Origin: Streptomyces sp. NBC_00878
GTDB lineage: Bacteria > Actinomycetota > Actinomycetes > Streptomycetales > Streptomycetaceae
DNA length: 64,000 bases
Assembly (NCBI RefSeq): GCF_026341515.1
Contig: NZ_JAPEOK010000001.1
Span: forward strand, 4,650,001 to 4,714,000
Reading direction: 5' to 3'
Position 1 is the stretch's first letter; each line of letters opens with the position of its first letter. The notes beneath the pieces are model-generated. The model was given only the letters and a program-made list of their open reading frames with translations. It was not told the origin of the DNA and did not search any database. Both the position numbers and the translations under genes were made by a program. Of the stretch, positions 17,224-28,036 are shown piece by piece.

Positions 17224-19083
17224 CTCTTGCTGGACGACCGCCAACAGGGCACCCACCTCGACCTGCTGCCCTGGAGCCGCGTGCAGGGCCGTCAGTGTTC
17301 CCGTGGTCGGGGCGGTGATTTTGTGTTCCATCTTCATTGCTTCCAGCCAGATGAGGGGGTCTCCGGCCCGTACGGCGGAGCCCGTGGTCAGGCCGTCGGC
17401 GATGCGGACGACCGTGCCGGGCATGGGGGCGAGGAGGGAGCCGGGTTCCTGTTGGGCCGTGGGGTCCGGGAAGCGGGGCAGGACGGTGAGCGCGGTGGTG
17501 TTCACGTAGACGCGGTCGTCGTGGCGGGTGACGTCGAACTTCCGGCGTACGCCGTCGATTTCGAGTACGACGAGATCCGCGGCGGTGGTCAGTACGCGGA
17601 CGCCGTCGGCCGTCAGGCCCTCGCGGGTGTGGTGGTAATGGACCTCGTGTTCGTCGGCCGGCGAGGCGTAGCGCTTGGTCTGGGGCTGGGAGGGCAGGTT
17701 GCGCCAGCCGCCGAAACGGGAGCGGCCGTGGGCGTCCGCGAGGGCGGCGGCCAAGGGGGCGTACGGGTCCGGGGCGGCCGTGGTGAGGTCGGCCAGGTGG
17801 CGTTCGTAGAAGGCCGTGTCCATCCGGGCCGTCGTGAACTCCTCGTGGCGCAGGGAGCGTACGAGAAGGTCGCGGTTGGTGACCGGGCCGTGGATCGTGG
17901 CCCGTTCCAGGGCGCCTGCGAGGCGGCGGATGGCCTCCGCGCGCGTGGGGGCGTACGCGATGGCCTTGGCGAGCATGGCGTCGTAGTGGACGCCGATCGT
18001 GTCGCCGTCCTCGTAGCCGGTGTCCAGGCGGACGCCGGGTACGGAGAGGCGGTGCAGGGTGCCGGTCTGCGGGGCCCAGTCGTGGGACGGGTCCTCGGCG
18101 TAGAGGCGGGCCTCGACCGCGTGGCCGGAGGGCGGCGGCGGGTCGCCGTCCAGAGGCGCTCCCTCGGCGACGCTCAGTTGCAGGGCGACCAGGTCGACGC
18201 CGAACACCGCCTCCGTCACCGGGTGTTCGACCTGGAGGCGGGTGTTCATCTCCAGGAAGTGGACGTCGTCCCCGGAGACCAGGAACTCGACGGTGCCCGC
18301 GCCCGTGTAGGCGATCGTGCGGGCGGCGGCCGTCGCCGCGGAGTGCAGGCGCTGTTCGACACCGGGGGCGAGGCCCGGCGCGGGGGCCTCCTCGATCACC
18401 TTCTGGTGGCGGCGCTGGAGGGAGCAGTCGCGGGTGCCGTAGGCCCACACGGTGCCGTGGGTGTCGGCGACGATCTGCACCTCGACATGGCGTCCGTGCT
18501 CGACGTACGGCTCGACGAAGACCGTGCCGTCCCCGAAGGCGCTCTCGGCCTCGGCCGACGCGGCCGTCAACTCGCTTTTCAGGTCGGCGAGTTCGCGGAC
18601 GATCCGCATGCCGCGGCCGCCGCCGCCCGACGCCGCCTTCACCAGGACCGGCAGATCGGCCTCGGTCACCGCGTCGGGTTCGAGGGGGGCGAGCAACGGC
18701 ACCCCGGCGGCCGTCATCAGCTCCTTGGCGCGGGTCTTGGAGGCCATCGCCTCGATCGCCTCGGGCGGCGGGCCGATCCAGACCAGGCCCGCGTCGAGGA
18801 CGGCCCGCGCGAAGTCGGCGTTCTCGGACAGGAAGCCGTACCCGGGGTGCACGGCCTCCGCGCCCGCGGCCAGGGCGGCCTTCACGATCAGCTCGCCGCG
18901 CAGATACGTGTCGGTGGGCGTCGCGCCCGGCAGGCGTACCGCGGTGTCGGCCACGCGCGCGTGGAGGGCGTTTTCGTCCGCGTCCGAGTACACGGCGACG
19001 GTTCGGATTCCCAACTCACGGCAGGTGCGGAAGACCCTGCAGGCGATCTCGCCCCGGTTGGCTACCAGCAGACTCGAAATCAT
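17212..19083 (-). CDS. Acyl-CoA carboxylase biotin carboxylase/biotin carrier subunit
   Basis: A 623-residue alpha subunit. The biotin carboxylase domain starts at SSLLVANRGEIACRV, has the ATP-grasp loop KAASGGGGRGMR (about 150-161) and EMNTRLQVEHPVTE (about 283-296). A linker follows, then a C-terminal biotinyl domain with the biotinylated lysine in WLEAMKMEHKI. It carboxylates its own biotin with bicarbonate and ATP. The transferase is encoded directly upstream with an 8-base gap. In this context the acceptor may be methylcrotonyl-CoA or geranyl-CoA (LiuD/AtuF-like) rather than acetyl- or propionyl-CoA. The substrate is inferred. Confidence 0.9.
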   Translation of the reverse strand: MISSLLVANRGEIACRVFRTCRELGIRTVAVYSDADENALHARVADTAVRLPGATPTDTYLRGELIVKAALAAGAEAVHPGYGFLSENADFARAVLDAGLVWIGPPPEAIEAMASKTRAKELMTAAGVPLLAPLEPDAVTEADLPVLVKAASGGGGRGMRIVRELADLKSELTAASAEAESAFGDGTVFVEPYVEHGRHVEVQIVADTHGTVWAYGTRDCSLQRRHQKVIEEAPAPGLAPGVEQRLHSAATAAARTIAYTGAGTVEFLVSGDDVHFLEMNTRLQVEHPVTEAVFGVDLVALQLSVAEGAPLDGDPPPPSGHAVEARLYAEDPSHDWAPQTGTLHRLSVPGVRLDTGYEDGDTIGVHYDAMLAKAIAYAPTRAEAIRRLAGALERATIHGPVTNRDLLVRSLRHEEFTTARMDTAFYERHLADLTTAAPDPYAPLAAALADAHGRSRFGGWRNLPSQPQTKRYASPADEHEVHYHHTREGLTADGVRVLTTAADLVVLEIDGVRRKFDVTRHDDRVYVNTTALTVLPRFPDPTAQQEPGSLLAPMPGTVVRIADGLTTGSAVRAGDPLIWLEAMKMEHKITAPTTGTLTALHAAPGQQVEVGALLAVVQQEAPL

Positions 19084-19091
19084 GGGACCTC

Positions 19092-20695
<1,604 letters not shown>

Positions 20696-20699
<4 letters not shown>

Positions 20700-22534
20700 A
20701 GCAGGACCTCCGGGATGTCGAGGTGGCGGGAACGCAGCCATTCGCCGAGGGCCTTGGCCTGCGGGTCGAAACGGTGCTGGGCGGCGACGCCCTCGCCGAG
20801 CACTCCCTCTACTACGAAGTTGAGGGCGCGGAGGTTGGGCAGGACGTGCCGTACGACGGTCAAGTCGGCTGTCTCCGGGAGGAGTTCGCGGAACCGGTCG
20901 GTGGTGAGGGTGTGCGCGAGCCATCGCCAGGCGTGGTCGGTACGGACCCAGACGCCGACGTTGGCGTTGCCGCCTTTGTCGCCGCTGCGGGCTCCGGCGA
21001 CTAGGCCGAGGGGGGCGCGGCGGGTCGATCCCAAGGGTGGGGGTTCGGGCAGCGGGGGTTCCTCCAGCGGCTCCAGTACGCGGGTGCCGTGGGCCGACGT
21101 CACATGGACCCGGCGCCCGTCGTGGAGGACGGCCATATGGTCCACATCCCCATGAGGGACGTACACATCCTCGAAGACCCCATAGGGGGAGCCCTTTCCC
21201 GGTGGCGCCATCACATGGAATCCGGGATAGCTGCCGAGCGCCAGCTCGACGGCGGCTCCGCTGAGAGTCCGGCCCACCGCGTCCTGGTCGGGGTCGCGCA
21301 CGACGAGCCGGAGGAGGGCACTGGCCGTCTCCTCGGTGGGCGCGTCGGGGTGGTCGGTGCGGGCCAGTTCCCACCGCATGTCCGCCGGGCGGGACTTCGC
21401 CGCCATGAGCGCGGTCTCCAACTGGACCCGCGCGAACGCGGCCTTCTTCTCGATGTCGAGCCCCGCCAGGACGAAGACGACCTCGTTGCGGAAACCGCCG
21501 AGCCGGTTGAGCCCGACCTTGAGGGTGGGAGGCGGAGCCTCCCCGTGCACACCGTCGATCCGTACCCGGTCGGGGCCCTCCTGCGTGAGCCGGACCGAGT
21601 CGAGGCGCGCGGTGACGTCGGGGCCCGCGTACCGGGCGCCGGACGTCTCGTACAGGAGTTGGGCGGTGACCGTGCCGAGGTCCACGACGCCGCCGGTGCC
21701 GTCGTGCTTGGTGATGACGCTCGTGCCGTCCTCGTGGAGCTCGGCGACCGGGAAGCCCGGGTGGTGCAGGCGGGCCGGGTCGTGTTCGGCGAAGAAGGCG
21801 TAGTTGCCGCCGGTGGCCTGCGTGCCGCACTCCAGGACGTGCCCGGCGACGACGGCACCCGCGAGCCGGTCGTACGCGTCGGGCGCCCAGCCGAAGTGGG
21901 CGGCGGCCGGGCCCGTGACCAGGGCGGCGTCGGTGACCCGGCCGGTGACGACGATGTCCGCGCCTTCGCGGAGGCAGGTGGCGATGCCTTCGCCGCCCAG
22001 GTAGGCGTGCGCGGCGAGGCTCTTCGGGTGGCGTGCGGTCAGGTCGTCGCCCTCGACGTGCGCGACCCGTGCCGGGATGCCGAGCCGCTGGGCCAACTCC
22101 CGTACGGCATCGGCGAGTCCGGCCGGGTTCAGGCCGCCGGCGTTGGCGACGATCCGTACGCCCTTCTCGTGCGCGAGGCCGAGACACTCCTCCAACTGCC
22201 GCAGGAAGGTGCGGGCGTAGCCGCCGGCCGGGTTCTTGAGGCGGTCGCGGCCGAGGATGAGCATGGTCAGTTCGGCGAGGTAGTCACCGGTCAGGACGTC
22301 CAGGGGGCCGCCGCTGAGCATCTCGCGCATGGCGTCGAACCGGTCACCGTAGAAGCCGGAGGCGTTGCCTATGCGGAGGGGGTGGGGGGCGGAGGCGGGT
22401 GCGGAGAGCGGCGCAGGTCCGGTCGTGGGGCCGGGCTCAGGACCGGCCGCGGCCCCGGGCACAGAGCGCGGCGTGGCCCCGGGCACAGAGCGCGGTGTGG
22501 CCCCGGGCACACGGCCGGGCGTCGAGTCGGTCAT
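20696..22534 (-). CDS. Acyclic terpene utilisation AtuA family protein (DUF1446)
   Basis: A 612-residue protein. The N-terminal 50 residues are a Pro/Ala/Gly tail with a repeated VPGATPRS unit, encoded by a 24-base DNA repeat near 22440-22510. The DUF1446 core starts at LRIGNASGFYGDR and includes ANAGGLNPAGL, GADIVVTGRVTDAALV and ATGGNYAFFAE. The C-terminal domain contains ARSGDKGGNANVGVW. AtuA is required for citronellol/geraniol catabolism in Pseudomonas, but its reaction is not established. Close linkage to carboxylase and dehydrogenase genes is typical. ATG 22534 overlaps the preceding stop by four bases. Confidence 0.88.
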
Positions 22535-23343
22535 GCCGTGGTGGCTCCCTTCGGTTCGCGGCCGGTGCCCGGTGGCCCCGCGAAGGCCTGTGCGATGTCC
22601 AGCCAGCGGTCGGCATCGGGCCCGTGCGCCCGTACGGCGAGGTCGGTGCGGTGGGCCCGCCGGGTGACGAGCAGGCAGAAGTCGAGGGCGGGGCCGGTGA
22701 CGCGCTGGGCGGCGTCCTCGGGGCCGTACGTCCACAACTCGCCGGAGGAGGGTCCCGAGGGGGGTGAGGTGAGCTCGACACGGAACTCCTCCTCGGGCGG
22801 GGCGAGCCCCCGCACCCCGAAGGCGAAGTCCCTTGCCCGCACCCCGATGCGCGCCACATGCCGCAGCCGGTCGGTGGGTGGCCTCATCACATGCAACGTG
22901 TCGGCGATGTCCTGCCCGTGGGCCCAGGTCTCCATGAGTCGGGCCGTCGCCATGGAGGCGGCGGACATGGGCGGCCCGTACCAGGGGAAACGCACCCCTG
23001 TGGGTGCCGCGCACAGCGCCTTGTGCAGGGCGTCGCGCCCCGCGCGCCACTCGGCGAGCAGCCGTGCGGGCGGCAGCCCGGCCCCTGCCTCGGCACCCTC
23101 GTCGACGAACCGGTCCGGGGCGGCGAGCGCCTTCTCGACCTCCCCCGCGAACGCCTCCAGGTCGGTCACCGCGAGCAGCGCCGAACGGTCGGTCCAGGTG
23201 AGGTGCGCGATCTGATGGGCGACGCTCCAGCCGGCCGCCGGGGTCGCGAGCGCCCAGGTGTCCTCGCTCAACTCCCCTACAAGCCGGTCGAGTTCCTCGC
23301 TCTCGTCGCGCAGATCGTCGAACACAGGCGTCAGGTCGGTCAC
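22531..23343 (-). CDS. TIGR03084-family DinB-like metal-binding protein
   Basis: A 270-residue protein, first gene of the operon. The N-terminal domain has the DinB/mycothiol-maleylpyruvate-isomerase-like helical pattern with candidate metal ligands in SVAHQIAHLTWTD (about 40-52) and ETWAHGQDIAD (about 137-147). A second domain follows from about residue 165. The family is found next to acyl-CoA catabolism genes in actinobacteria, and its function is not known. GTG 23343 follows GAGGGGAG at a six-base spacing. The operator-like palindrome at 23411-23435 lies about 70 bases upstream. Confidence 0.85.
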   Translation of the reverse strand: MTDLTPVFDDLRDESEELDRLVGELSEDTWALATPAAGWSVAHQIAHLTWTDRSALLAVTDLEAFAGEVEKALAAPDRFVDEGAEAGAGLPPARLLAEWRAGRDALHKALCAAPTGVRFPWYGPPMSAASMATARLMETWAHGQDIADTLHVMRPPTDRLRHVARIGVRARDFAFGVRGLAPPEEEFRVELTSPPSGPSSGELWTYGPEDAAQRVTGPALDFCLLVTRRAHRTDLAVRAHGPDADRWLDIAQAFAGPPGTGREPKGATTA

Positions 23344-23410
23344 GATGCGCTCCCCTCGGGCACGGCGGTGTGCGACGCGGTGTGCCCAGGAGCATGGCAG
23401 CGCCCACAGA

Positions 23411-23435
23411 AACAAGCAAGCGTGCTTGCATTGTT
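23411..23435. promoter_or_regulatory. TetR-type operator candidate for the acyl-CoA operon
   Basis: The core is GCAAGC-GT-GCTTGC (23416-23429), flanked by AACAA on the left and, after one extra base, TTGTT on the right. This near-complete dyad precedes the first gene of the eight-gene operon whose last gene encodes a TetR regulator. A repressor site is therefore the simplest reading. Confidence 0.6.
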
Positions 23436-23554
23436 GAAGCGGGGATGGCCTATACGGCCGGTATGGATGCCTGTACGGATTCCCGAAGGCATGCCGGGTC
23501 GGCGACGGCGAAATTGGCACGCGTGGGCAGGGACCCCCGCAGTACGGTCTGCCG

Positions 23555-24322
23555 GTGGCAGACGACGAGGACGGCTACTTCGGAGAAACCATCGCGGCGA
23601 CGTACGACGAGTCGTCGGCGGAGATGTTCGAGTCCCGCGCCGTGGACCCGGTCATCGACGTGCTGGCGGCGCTGGCCGGTGACGGCCGGGCGCTGGAACT
23701 GGGCATCGGGACGGGCCGCATCGCGTTGCCGCTCGCACGACGCGGCGTCGCGGTGCACGGCATCGACATGTCCCGGGCGATGGTGGCGCGGCTGCGCGCC
23801 AAGCAAGGCGGCGAAGGTGACGGCGACGCCGACGCCGACGCGATCGATGTGACGATCGGCGACTTCGCGACGACGAGGGTGGACGGCACGTTCTCGGTCG
23901 CGTATCTGGTCTTCAACACGATCATGAACCTGACGACACAGGCGGAACAGGTCGCGTGTTTCCGCAACGTCGCGGAGCACCTGGAGCCCGGCGGAACGTT
24001 CGTCATCGAGGTCGGAGTCCCCGACCTGCGCAGGCTTCCGCCCGGCCAGAGCGCCGTACCGTTCCACACGAGCCCGACGCGATGGTCGTTCGACCTGTAC
24101 GACGTGGCGACCCAGGGGATGAGTTCGAACTATGTGGAGGTCGTGGACGGCCGCGGCTCGTACTGGTCCGTCCCTTTCCGTTACGTGTGGCCCGCGGAGC
24201 TCGACCTGATGGCCCAACTGGCGGGGCTACGGCTGCGCGACCGGTGGGACGGGTGGACCCGGGAGCCGTTCACCAACGAGAGCGAACAGCACGTCTCGGT
24301 CTGGGAGAAGCCCGCCGACTGA
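23555..24322 (+). CDS. Class I SAM-dependent methyltransferase
   Basis: A 255-residue Rossmann-fold methyltransferase. Motif I is ALELGIGTGRIALPLA (about 46-61), with VHGIDMSRAMVARLR as the acidic loop region and a post-I core IGDFATTRVDGTFSVAYLVFNTIMNL. A short Asp/Ala-rich insert (GDGDADADAIDV) lies between motifs. Substrate unknown. GTG 23555 is preceded six bases upstream by TACGGT (23543-23548), so the transcript is probably leaderless. It is divergent from the acyl-CoA operon and may share the control region, but its product does not obviously belong to that pathway. Confidence 0.85.
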   Translation: MADDEDGYFGETIAATYDESSAEMFESRAVDPVIDVLAALAGDGRALELGIGTGRIALPLARRGVAVHGIDMSRAMVARLRAKQGGEGDGDADADAIDVTIGDFATTRVDGTFSVAYLVFNTIMNLTTQAEQVACFRNVAEHLEPGGTFVIEVGVPDLRRLPPGQSAVPFHTSPTRWSFDLYDVATQGMSSNYVEVVDGRGSYWSVPFRYVWPAELDLMAQLAGLRLRDRWDGWTREPFTNESEQHVSVWEKPAD

Positions 24323-24411
24323 CGACGCCGAGACCTGAACCGCCAGTCCCTGCCGCCCGTTCCGGGGGCCGGCGCCCAGACCTCCTGCAAGTTCTGGCCC
24401 TCAGGTGGGTA

Positions 24412-24648
24412 TCAGTCTGTCCCCAGGAGCAGCTCATCACCGGCGGGGAATCGGGCCGCACCACCCTCCTCCCAGGTGACCACAATGGCCACCCCACCCA
24501 GCGGACCCCGGGCGGTCGTCGTGGTTTTGACGGTGCGCCACATGCCTTCGTAGCCGATGACGTCACCCGTGCCGATCAAGGCCGCGCGCTTGGTCGGGAC
24601 ACCTGAGGGCTCTCGACGGGGTGGATGCTGTCCAAAGGGACGTCCCAC
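24412..24648 (-). CDS. Small hypothetical protein
   Basis: About 78 residues if started at ATG 24648. The convincing part is the C-terminal 60 residues (KRAALIGTGDVIGYEGMWRTV, then VVTWEEGGAARFPAGDELLL), which look like a small SH3/beta-barrel-like domain common in Streptomyces islands. The first 20 residues overlap the upstream gene by 73 bases, so the true start may be further in. Last gene of a three-gene set. Function unknown. Confidence 0.5.
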   Translation of the reverse strand: MGRPFGQHPPRREPSGVPTKRAALIGTGDVIGYEGMWRTVKTTTTARGPLGGVAIVVTWEEGGAARFPAGDELLLGTD

Positions 24649-24836
24649 TCGATGCCACCTCCTCTCGGCCGCACGAACGCGGTCCGGCTACCGACGCGCC
24701 CGGTGCCCTTGGCGCGTTCCTCGATCACGCCGACCAGTTCGCCGGTCCGGTCGTGCACCGTATCCTCGACGAACGTTCCCGCCGGGTACGGCAGTTCGCC
24801 GTGGCTGAGCATCGTTGAGGGCTTCTCGTTTCCCAT
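24576..24836 (-). CDS. Small hypothetical protein
   Basis: An 86-residue protein with a beta-rich pattern (TFVEDTVHDRTGELVGVIEER, RTAFVRPRGGGIEWDV). I recognise it only as a recurrent small Streptomyces protein near Scr1-type regulators. Its ATG 24836 overlaps the stop of the preceding gene (TAATG). Function unknown. It is probably cotranscribed with its neighbours, divergently from the DUF6879/XRE pair. Confidence 0.6.
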   Translation of the reverse strand: MGNEKPSTMLSHGELPYPAGTFVEDTVHDRTGELVGVIEERAKGTGRVGSRTAFVRPRGGGIEWDVPLDSIHPVESPQVSRPSARP

Positions 24837-25036
24837 TACTTGCGGCCCCCTCGCCGAAGCGCTCGCGCCAGGCGGTCCGCCACATCGGCGCGCACACGCC
24901 CCAGCTCAACGAGCCGCAGTTGAGGGGATGCAGGGTCGACCCTCAGCGAGGGCAACACGATCCCGACCTCGGTCAGTGCTGCTCTCAGGGACTCGGCAGC
25001 CGTGTACGGGTCGACGTCCGGTTTCTTCGTAGTCAT
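24836..25036 (-). CDS. Small hypothetical protein
   Basis: A 66-residue soluble protein (MTTKKPDVDPYTAAESLRAAL, ending RVRADVADRLARALRRGGRK). It is predominantly helical with a basic C-terminus. ATG 25036 is chosen because it opens the conserved-looking part; 30 extra residues upstream look non-coding. First gene of the three-gene minus-strand set and divergent from the DUF6879 gene. The gap (25037-25209) is AT-rich around 25070-25120 and probably carries both promoters. Confidence 0.6.
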   Translation of the reverse strand: MTTKKPDVDPYTAAESLRAALTEVGIVLPSLRVDPASPQLRLVELGRVRADVADRLARALRRGGRK

Positions 25037-25209
25037 GAACGGAACGCTAGAAGTGGGGGGTTGGCGGGCGATATGCTGTTTTCTCGAATTTGCTCGACGA
25101 GTGATTCGGATTGCTGGTGTTTTCACCTATGCCCTGCCGCAACCCGTGGTGCCGTGGTGGAGCCCCGACCATGCTGATTGGATCAACACTCCTGGAAGGG
25201 AGAGCGTCC

Positions 25210-25956
25210 ATGGCTCGTCAGTTGCGCTTCACCGGCACAGACAGCAAGGTCGACGGTTGCCCCGCCCTGCACACGGATGAGGGAACCGGCGAGATCATCG
25301 TTCAGGGCACGCCCGTCACCGACCCCGGAGACCTCGCGCAGCTTCAGCACTTCGGGCCGGACGAGGCAGCGGTGGTCGTGCCGCGCGAACTGCTCGTGAA
25401 CTGGGGACCGAAGGAGATGGAGCGGGTGCCAGAGCTTGTCGACCGGGCCACTTTCCGGCGTCTCTTCGAGACCTTCAAGCACACCGCGTGGCGTCTGGAG
25501 ACGCGCCGCGGTTACGCGTCGGACCGACAGGACCCCGACTTTCAGGCGTTCCTGGCCACCGGTTCGTCGCCCTGCGACCTCAACGACCCCTGGTTCGTCA
25601 ACATCAAGGCCCAGACGGACGCAGGCAAGACGGTCGGCCGGGTCCGCATCGCCGACAACCCACCCACCACGGAACAGCGGTTCCTGCTCGACTACGCCCG
25701 GCACAACGCCGCTGTCGGCGAGGACATGCGCTACCTGTGGCGCGAGGACGCGACTGGTCTGCCCACCGAAGACTTCTGGATTTTCGACTCGCGTTTGGTT
25801 GCCCTGCTGCACTTCGATGAGGCCGACAACCTGTTGAACATCGAGCTGATCACGGAACCGGCGGAGGTCGTGCGGTACGCCGTCGCGCGCGACGCGGCGG
25901 TGCACCAAGCCGTGCCGTTCGACCAGTTCGCCGCACAAGTGGCTGCGATCGAATAG
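25210..25956 (+). CDS. DUF6879-family protein
   Basis: A 248-residue protein. The N-terminal 65 residues form a beta-rich domain (MARQLRFTGTDSKVDGCPAL, then VVVPRELLVNWGP). The larger C-terminal domain has FETFKHTAWRLETRRGY, VGRVRIADNPPTTEQRFLLDY, DFWIFDSRLVALLHFD and ends in a helix. This is the DUF6879 layout seen next to Scr1-like XRE regulators, where it is proposed to act as the partner or effector; its activity is unknown. AAGGGAGAG lies before ATG 25210. The XRE gene starts 13 bases downstream. Confidence 0.8.
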   Translation: MARQLRFTGTDSKVDGCPALHTDEGTGEIIVQGTPVTDPGDLAQLQHFGPDEAAVVVPRELLVNWGPKEMERVPELVDRATFRRLFETFKHTAWRLETRRGYASDRQDPDFQAFLATGSSPCDLNDPWFVNIKAQTDAGKTVGRVRIADNPPTTEQRFLLDYARHNAAVGEDMRYLWREDATGLPTEDFWIFDSRLVALLHFDEADNLLNIELITEPAEVVRYAVARDAAVHQAVPFDQFAAQVAAIE

Positions 25957-25968
25957 CGCGCGTGACCG

Positions 25969-26820
25969 GTGAGCACTGACTATCAACAGGCACGGGCGGC
26001 ACTAGGAACGCGGCTGCGTGAACTCCGCTTCTCGTGTCCCGGTGGTCGGCTCACCGGTCAGCAACTCGCGCAGCGGCTCGGCTGGCCCGGCTCCAAGGTC
26101 AGCAAGCTGGAGAACGGCAAGCAGACGGCTACCCCCGAGGACCTGCGGGCGTGGGCCGACGCGGCCGAGCGGCCGGGTGCATACCCCGAACTCGCCGCCC
26201 GGCTGGCCGGGTTCGAGTCCCACATCAGGTCATGGCGCAGGGCCCTGGCGAACGGCTTCAAGCCGCTGCACGAGGGACTGAGTGCGGAGATCGACCGCAC
26301 CTCGGAGATGTGGATCTGGGAAGAGTCGGTGATCGCCGGACTGTTGCAGACCCCCGAGTACGCGCGCCACGTCATCCAGCGCTATGCGGAGTTGCTGGGC
26401 GGAGCCGGCGACATTGAGGACGCCGTGCGCTCTCGGGTGCAGCGACAGGAGTGGCTGTACCGCCCTGGTCACAAGCTGCACGTGCTGATGTGGGAAGCCG
26501 CGTTGCGTTCACTCATCTGCCCTCCCTCGGTGCTTGCCGCCCAGCTCGACCGTCTCACGGGCCTGATCGGGATGGACACGGTCGAGCTTGGCATCATCCC
26601 GTTCACGGCATCCGTCAAGATCGTGCCTGCGAACGGCTTCTGGGTCCTTGATGACCGCCTGGTCGTCGCCGAAGACTGGCACGCCGAGCTGTGGTTGAAC
26701 GACGCCGAGAACATCGCCTTGCACTCGAAGGTGTGGAAGACCCTGCGCGAGTCGGCGGTGTACGGGGCTGACGCCCACAACGTCATCAACGCGGCGCGAC
26801 GTGCGCTGAACCCACGTTGA
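25969..26820 (+). CDS. XRE-family regulator with DUF5753 (Scr1-type)
   Basis: A 283-residue regulator. The HTH is at about 15-70 (LTGQQLAQRLGWPGSKVSKLENGKQ), and the DUF5753 domain follows from about 105 (WIWEESVIAGLLQTPEYAR), with VELGIIPFTASVKIVPANGFWVLDD. DUF5753 proteins such as S. coelicolor Scr1 work with a small adjacent partner (DUF397 or, here, DUF6879) as antitoxin-like or pleiotropic regulators. GTG 25969, 13 bases after the DUF6879 stop, implies one operon. Confidence 0.87.
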   Translation: MSTDYQQARAALGTRLRELRFSCPGGRLTGQQLAQRLGWPGSKVSKLENGKQTATPEDLRAWADAAERPGAYPELAARLAGFESHIRSWRRALANGFKPLHEGLSAEIDRTSEMWIWEESVIAGLLQTPEYARHVIQRYAELLGGAGDIEDAVRSRVQRQEWLYRPGHKLHVLMWEAALRSLICPPSVLAAQLDRLTGLIGMDTVELGIIPFTASVKIVPANGFWVLDDRLVVAEDWHAELWLNDAENIALHSKVWKTLRESAVYGADAHNVINAARRALNPR

Positions 26821-26883
26821 AGCGCTCGGCGTGCCCTACTGACCGTGTTTCCGGTAGGGCCGGGCGTGGGGAGTCTGTACGTC

Positions 26884-27150
26884 GTGCATCTCTTACACAT
26901 TGAGGTCTGGATCGGCGACGGGTGGCAGCGGGTCGTGCGGCTCGATGGCAAGGCGGACTACAGGCCGCCTGAACGCGGAAGCTGGGACGACGACTTGATG
27001 CATGAGTTGGAAGCGTTCCTGACGGCCAACCCAGAGAAGTTCTGGGTCGAGACTTCCGGTGAACCTCACGGGGGTGCTATTCGGTTCGGAGATGCCCCGG
27101 CTGTTCCGATTGCGTCCGGCCTGACGGCGAAACCCCGGCGAGCGGGCTGA
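26884..27150 (+). CDS. Hypothetical protein
   Basis: An 88-residue protein (HLLHIEVWIGDGWQRVV, then ELEAFLTANPEKFWVETSGE). GTG 26884 is preferred because GGGGAG lies eight bases upstream; in-frame GTGs exist at 26845 and 26866. No domain recognised. It follows the XRE gene by 64 bases on the same strand and may belong to that unit. Confidence 0.5.
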   Translation: MHLLHIEVWIGDGWQRVVRLDGKADYRPPERGSWDDDLMHELEAFLTANPEKFWVETSGEPHGGAIRFGDAPAVPIASGLTAKPRRAG

Positions 27151-27166
27151 CGCTGTTTCTGCGAGT

Positions 27167-27335
27167 TCAAAACACGCCGAGCGACGTCAGCACCAGCAGG
27201 CACAGCGTGAGAGTGCCGCCGAACGTGCGGCCCCGAAGAACGCATGCCCCTTGGGGTGTCGGGCTTGTGGATGACACGAGCAGCCACAATGCCGACGATG
27301 ATGGAATTCAGGGCACAGACAACGACCATCAGCAC
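27167..27335 (-). pseudogene. Frameshifted small membrane protein
   Basis: The frame from GTG 27335 encodes one membrane segment (LMVVVCALNSIIVGIVAARVI). The matching second segment (FGGTLTLCLLVLTSLGVF) and stop TGA (27167-27169) are in another frame. The break is near the ACCCC tract around 27245. Total length (169 bases) is one base off a multiple of three. Either a recent frameshift or a sequencing error would explain it. Function of the intact two-helix protein is unknown. Confidence 0.5.
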
Positions 27336-27416
27336 CTTGATACCGAGACAGACTTCACCTTCCGATAAGCGTGCGTGTTCTCTGCTGGGACAGCACCGAT
27401 CGGCGAGAGTCGGCTC

Positions 27417-27677
27417 TCAGAGGAGAGGGTCGGAAGTGATCTGCCAGATGGTGACGAGTTCCGTGCGCGGCGTGACCATGTAGACGAAGAACCCGCCGTC
27501 CACGAATGCGTGCTTCGCCCCCTCGTCTGCCCCCTGAAAGGCAGGGCCGTGGAGGTAAAGGGCTTCAGCCGCTCTCACCAGCTCGTCCGCTCTCTTCTCC
27601 ACCTCGGCGATGAACGCGGGCGGAGCGCCGGACGCCACGGTCTCCTCGTCGGGGATGTATTCCCAGTGCCAAGTCAC
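27417..27677 (-). CDS. Small protein, possible toxin partner of the DUF6247 protein
   Basis: An 86-residue protein. An N-terminal helical region (EVEKRADELVRAAEALYLHG) is followed by beta strands (KHAFVDGGFFVYMVTPRTEL, VTIWQIT). The strand order and the terminal hydrophobic strand recall RelE/ParE-like folds, but catalytic residues cannot be assigned. Its ATG 27677 overlaps the DUF6247 stop by four bases, the gene order expected of an antitoxin-toxin operon. Confidence 0.55.
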   Translation of the reverse strand: MTWHWEYIPDEETVASGAPPAFIAEVEKRADELVRAAEALYLHGPAFQGADEGAKHAFVDGGFFVYMVTPRTELVTIWQITSDPLL

Positions 27678-28036
27678 GCGGCGTGCACCGCCTTGGCCGC
27701 GTCACGGTAGATGCCGCCGGCTGTGGTCAGGTGTGTGCGGGCCTCGTCAGGGGCGGTCGCGACGTGGGCGAGGTATTCGGCGCGGTGGTAGACCTTCGCC
27801 CTCTCCGGGTGCCGCTCGATCTCGATCAGAGCGGCCCAGTGGTTGAGGTAGGCGTGGACCGGCTTGATGGAGCCGTTCTCCAAGGCCTCCGCGAGTGCCT
27901 GGTCCCTGGCTTGGTCGTAGGCAGCCAGAAGCTGGGGGGCAACGACGGCGCAGGCCGCGCGGAGGGCGGCGGGGGTGCGCTCCGGGCGCGGGATAAGCGG
28001 TCCGTCGCCTGCTGTTTCGGCGTGCTGCGCGCTCAT
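27674..28036 (-). CDS. DUF6247-family protein (antitoxin candidate)
   Basis: A 120-residue mainly helical protein (RTPAALRAACAVVAPQLLAAYD, then PVHAYLNHWAALIEIERHPE). The residues ALRAA and WAALIEIER match the DUF6247 pattern, a small actinobacterial family usually next to short toxin-like genes. ATG 28036 overlaps the preceding stop by four bases, so three genes form one transcript read from 28365. An antitoxin role is inferred from position only. Confidence 0.6.
   Translation of the reverse strand: MSAQHAETAGDGPLIPRPERTPAALRAACAVVAPQLLAAYDQARDQALAEALENGSIKPVHAYLNHWAALIEIERHPERAKVYHRAEYLAHVATAPDEARTHLTTAGGIYRDAAKAVHAA

Noticed and set aside
21089..23215. Plus-strand frame of 708 codons opposite AtuA and TIGR03084 genes
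   Set aside because: It spans two real genes and their junction and contains no domain, so it is a shadow.
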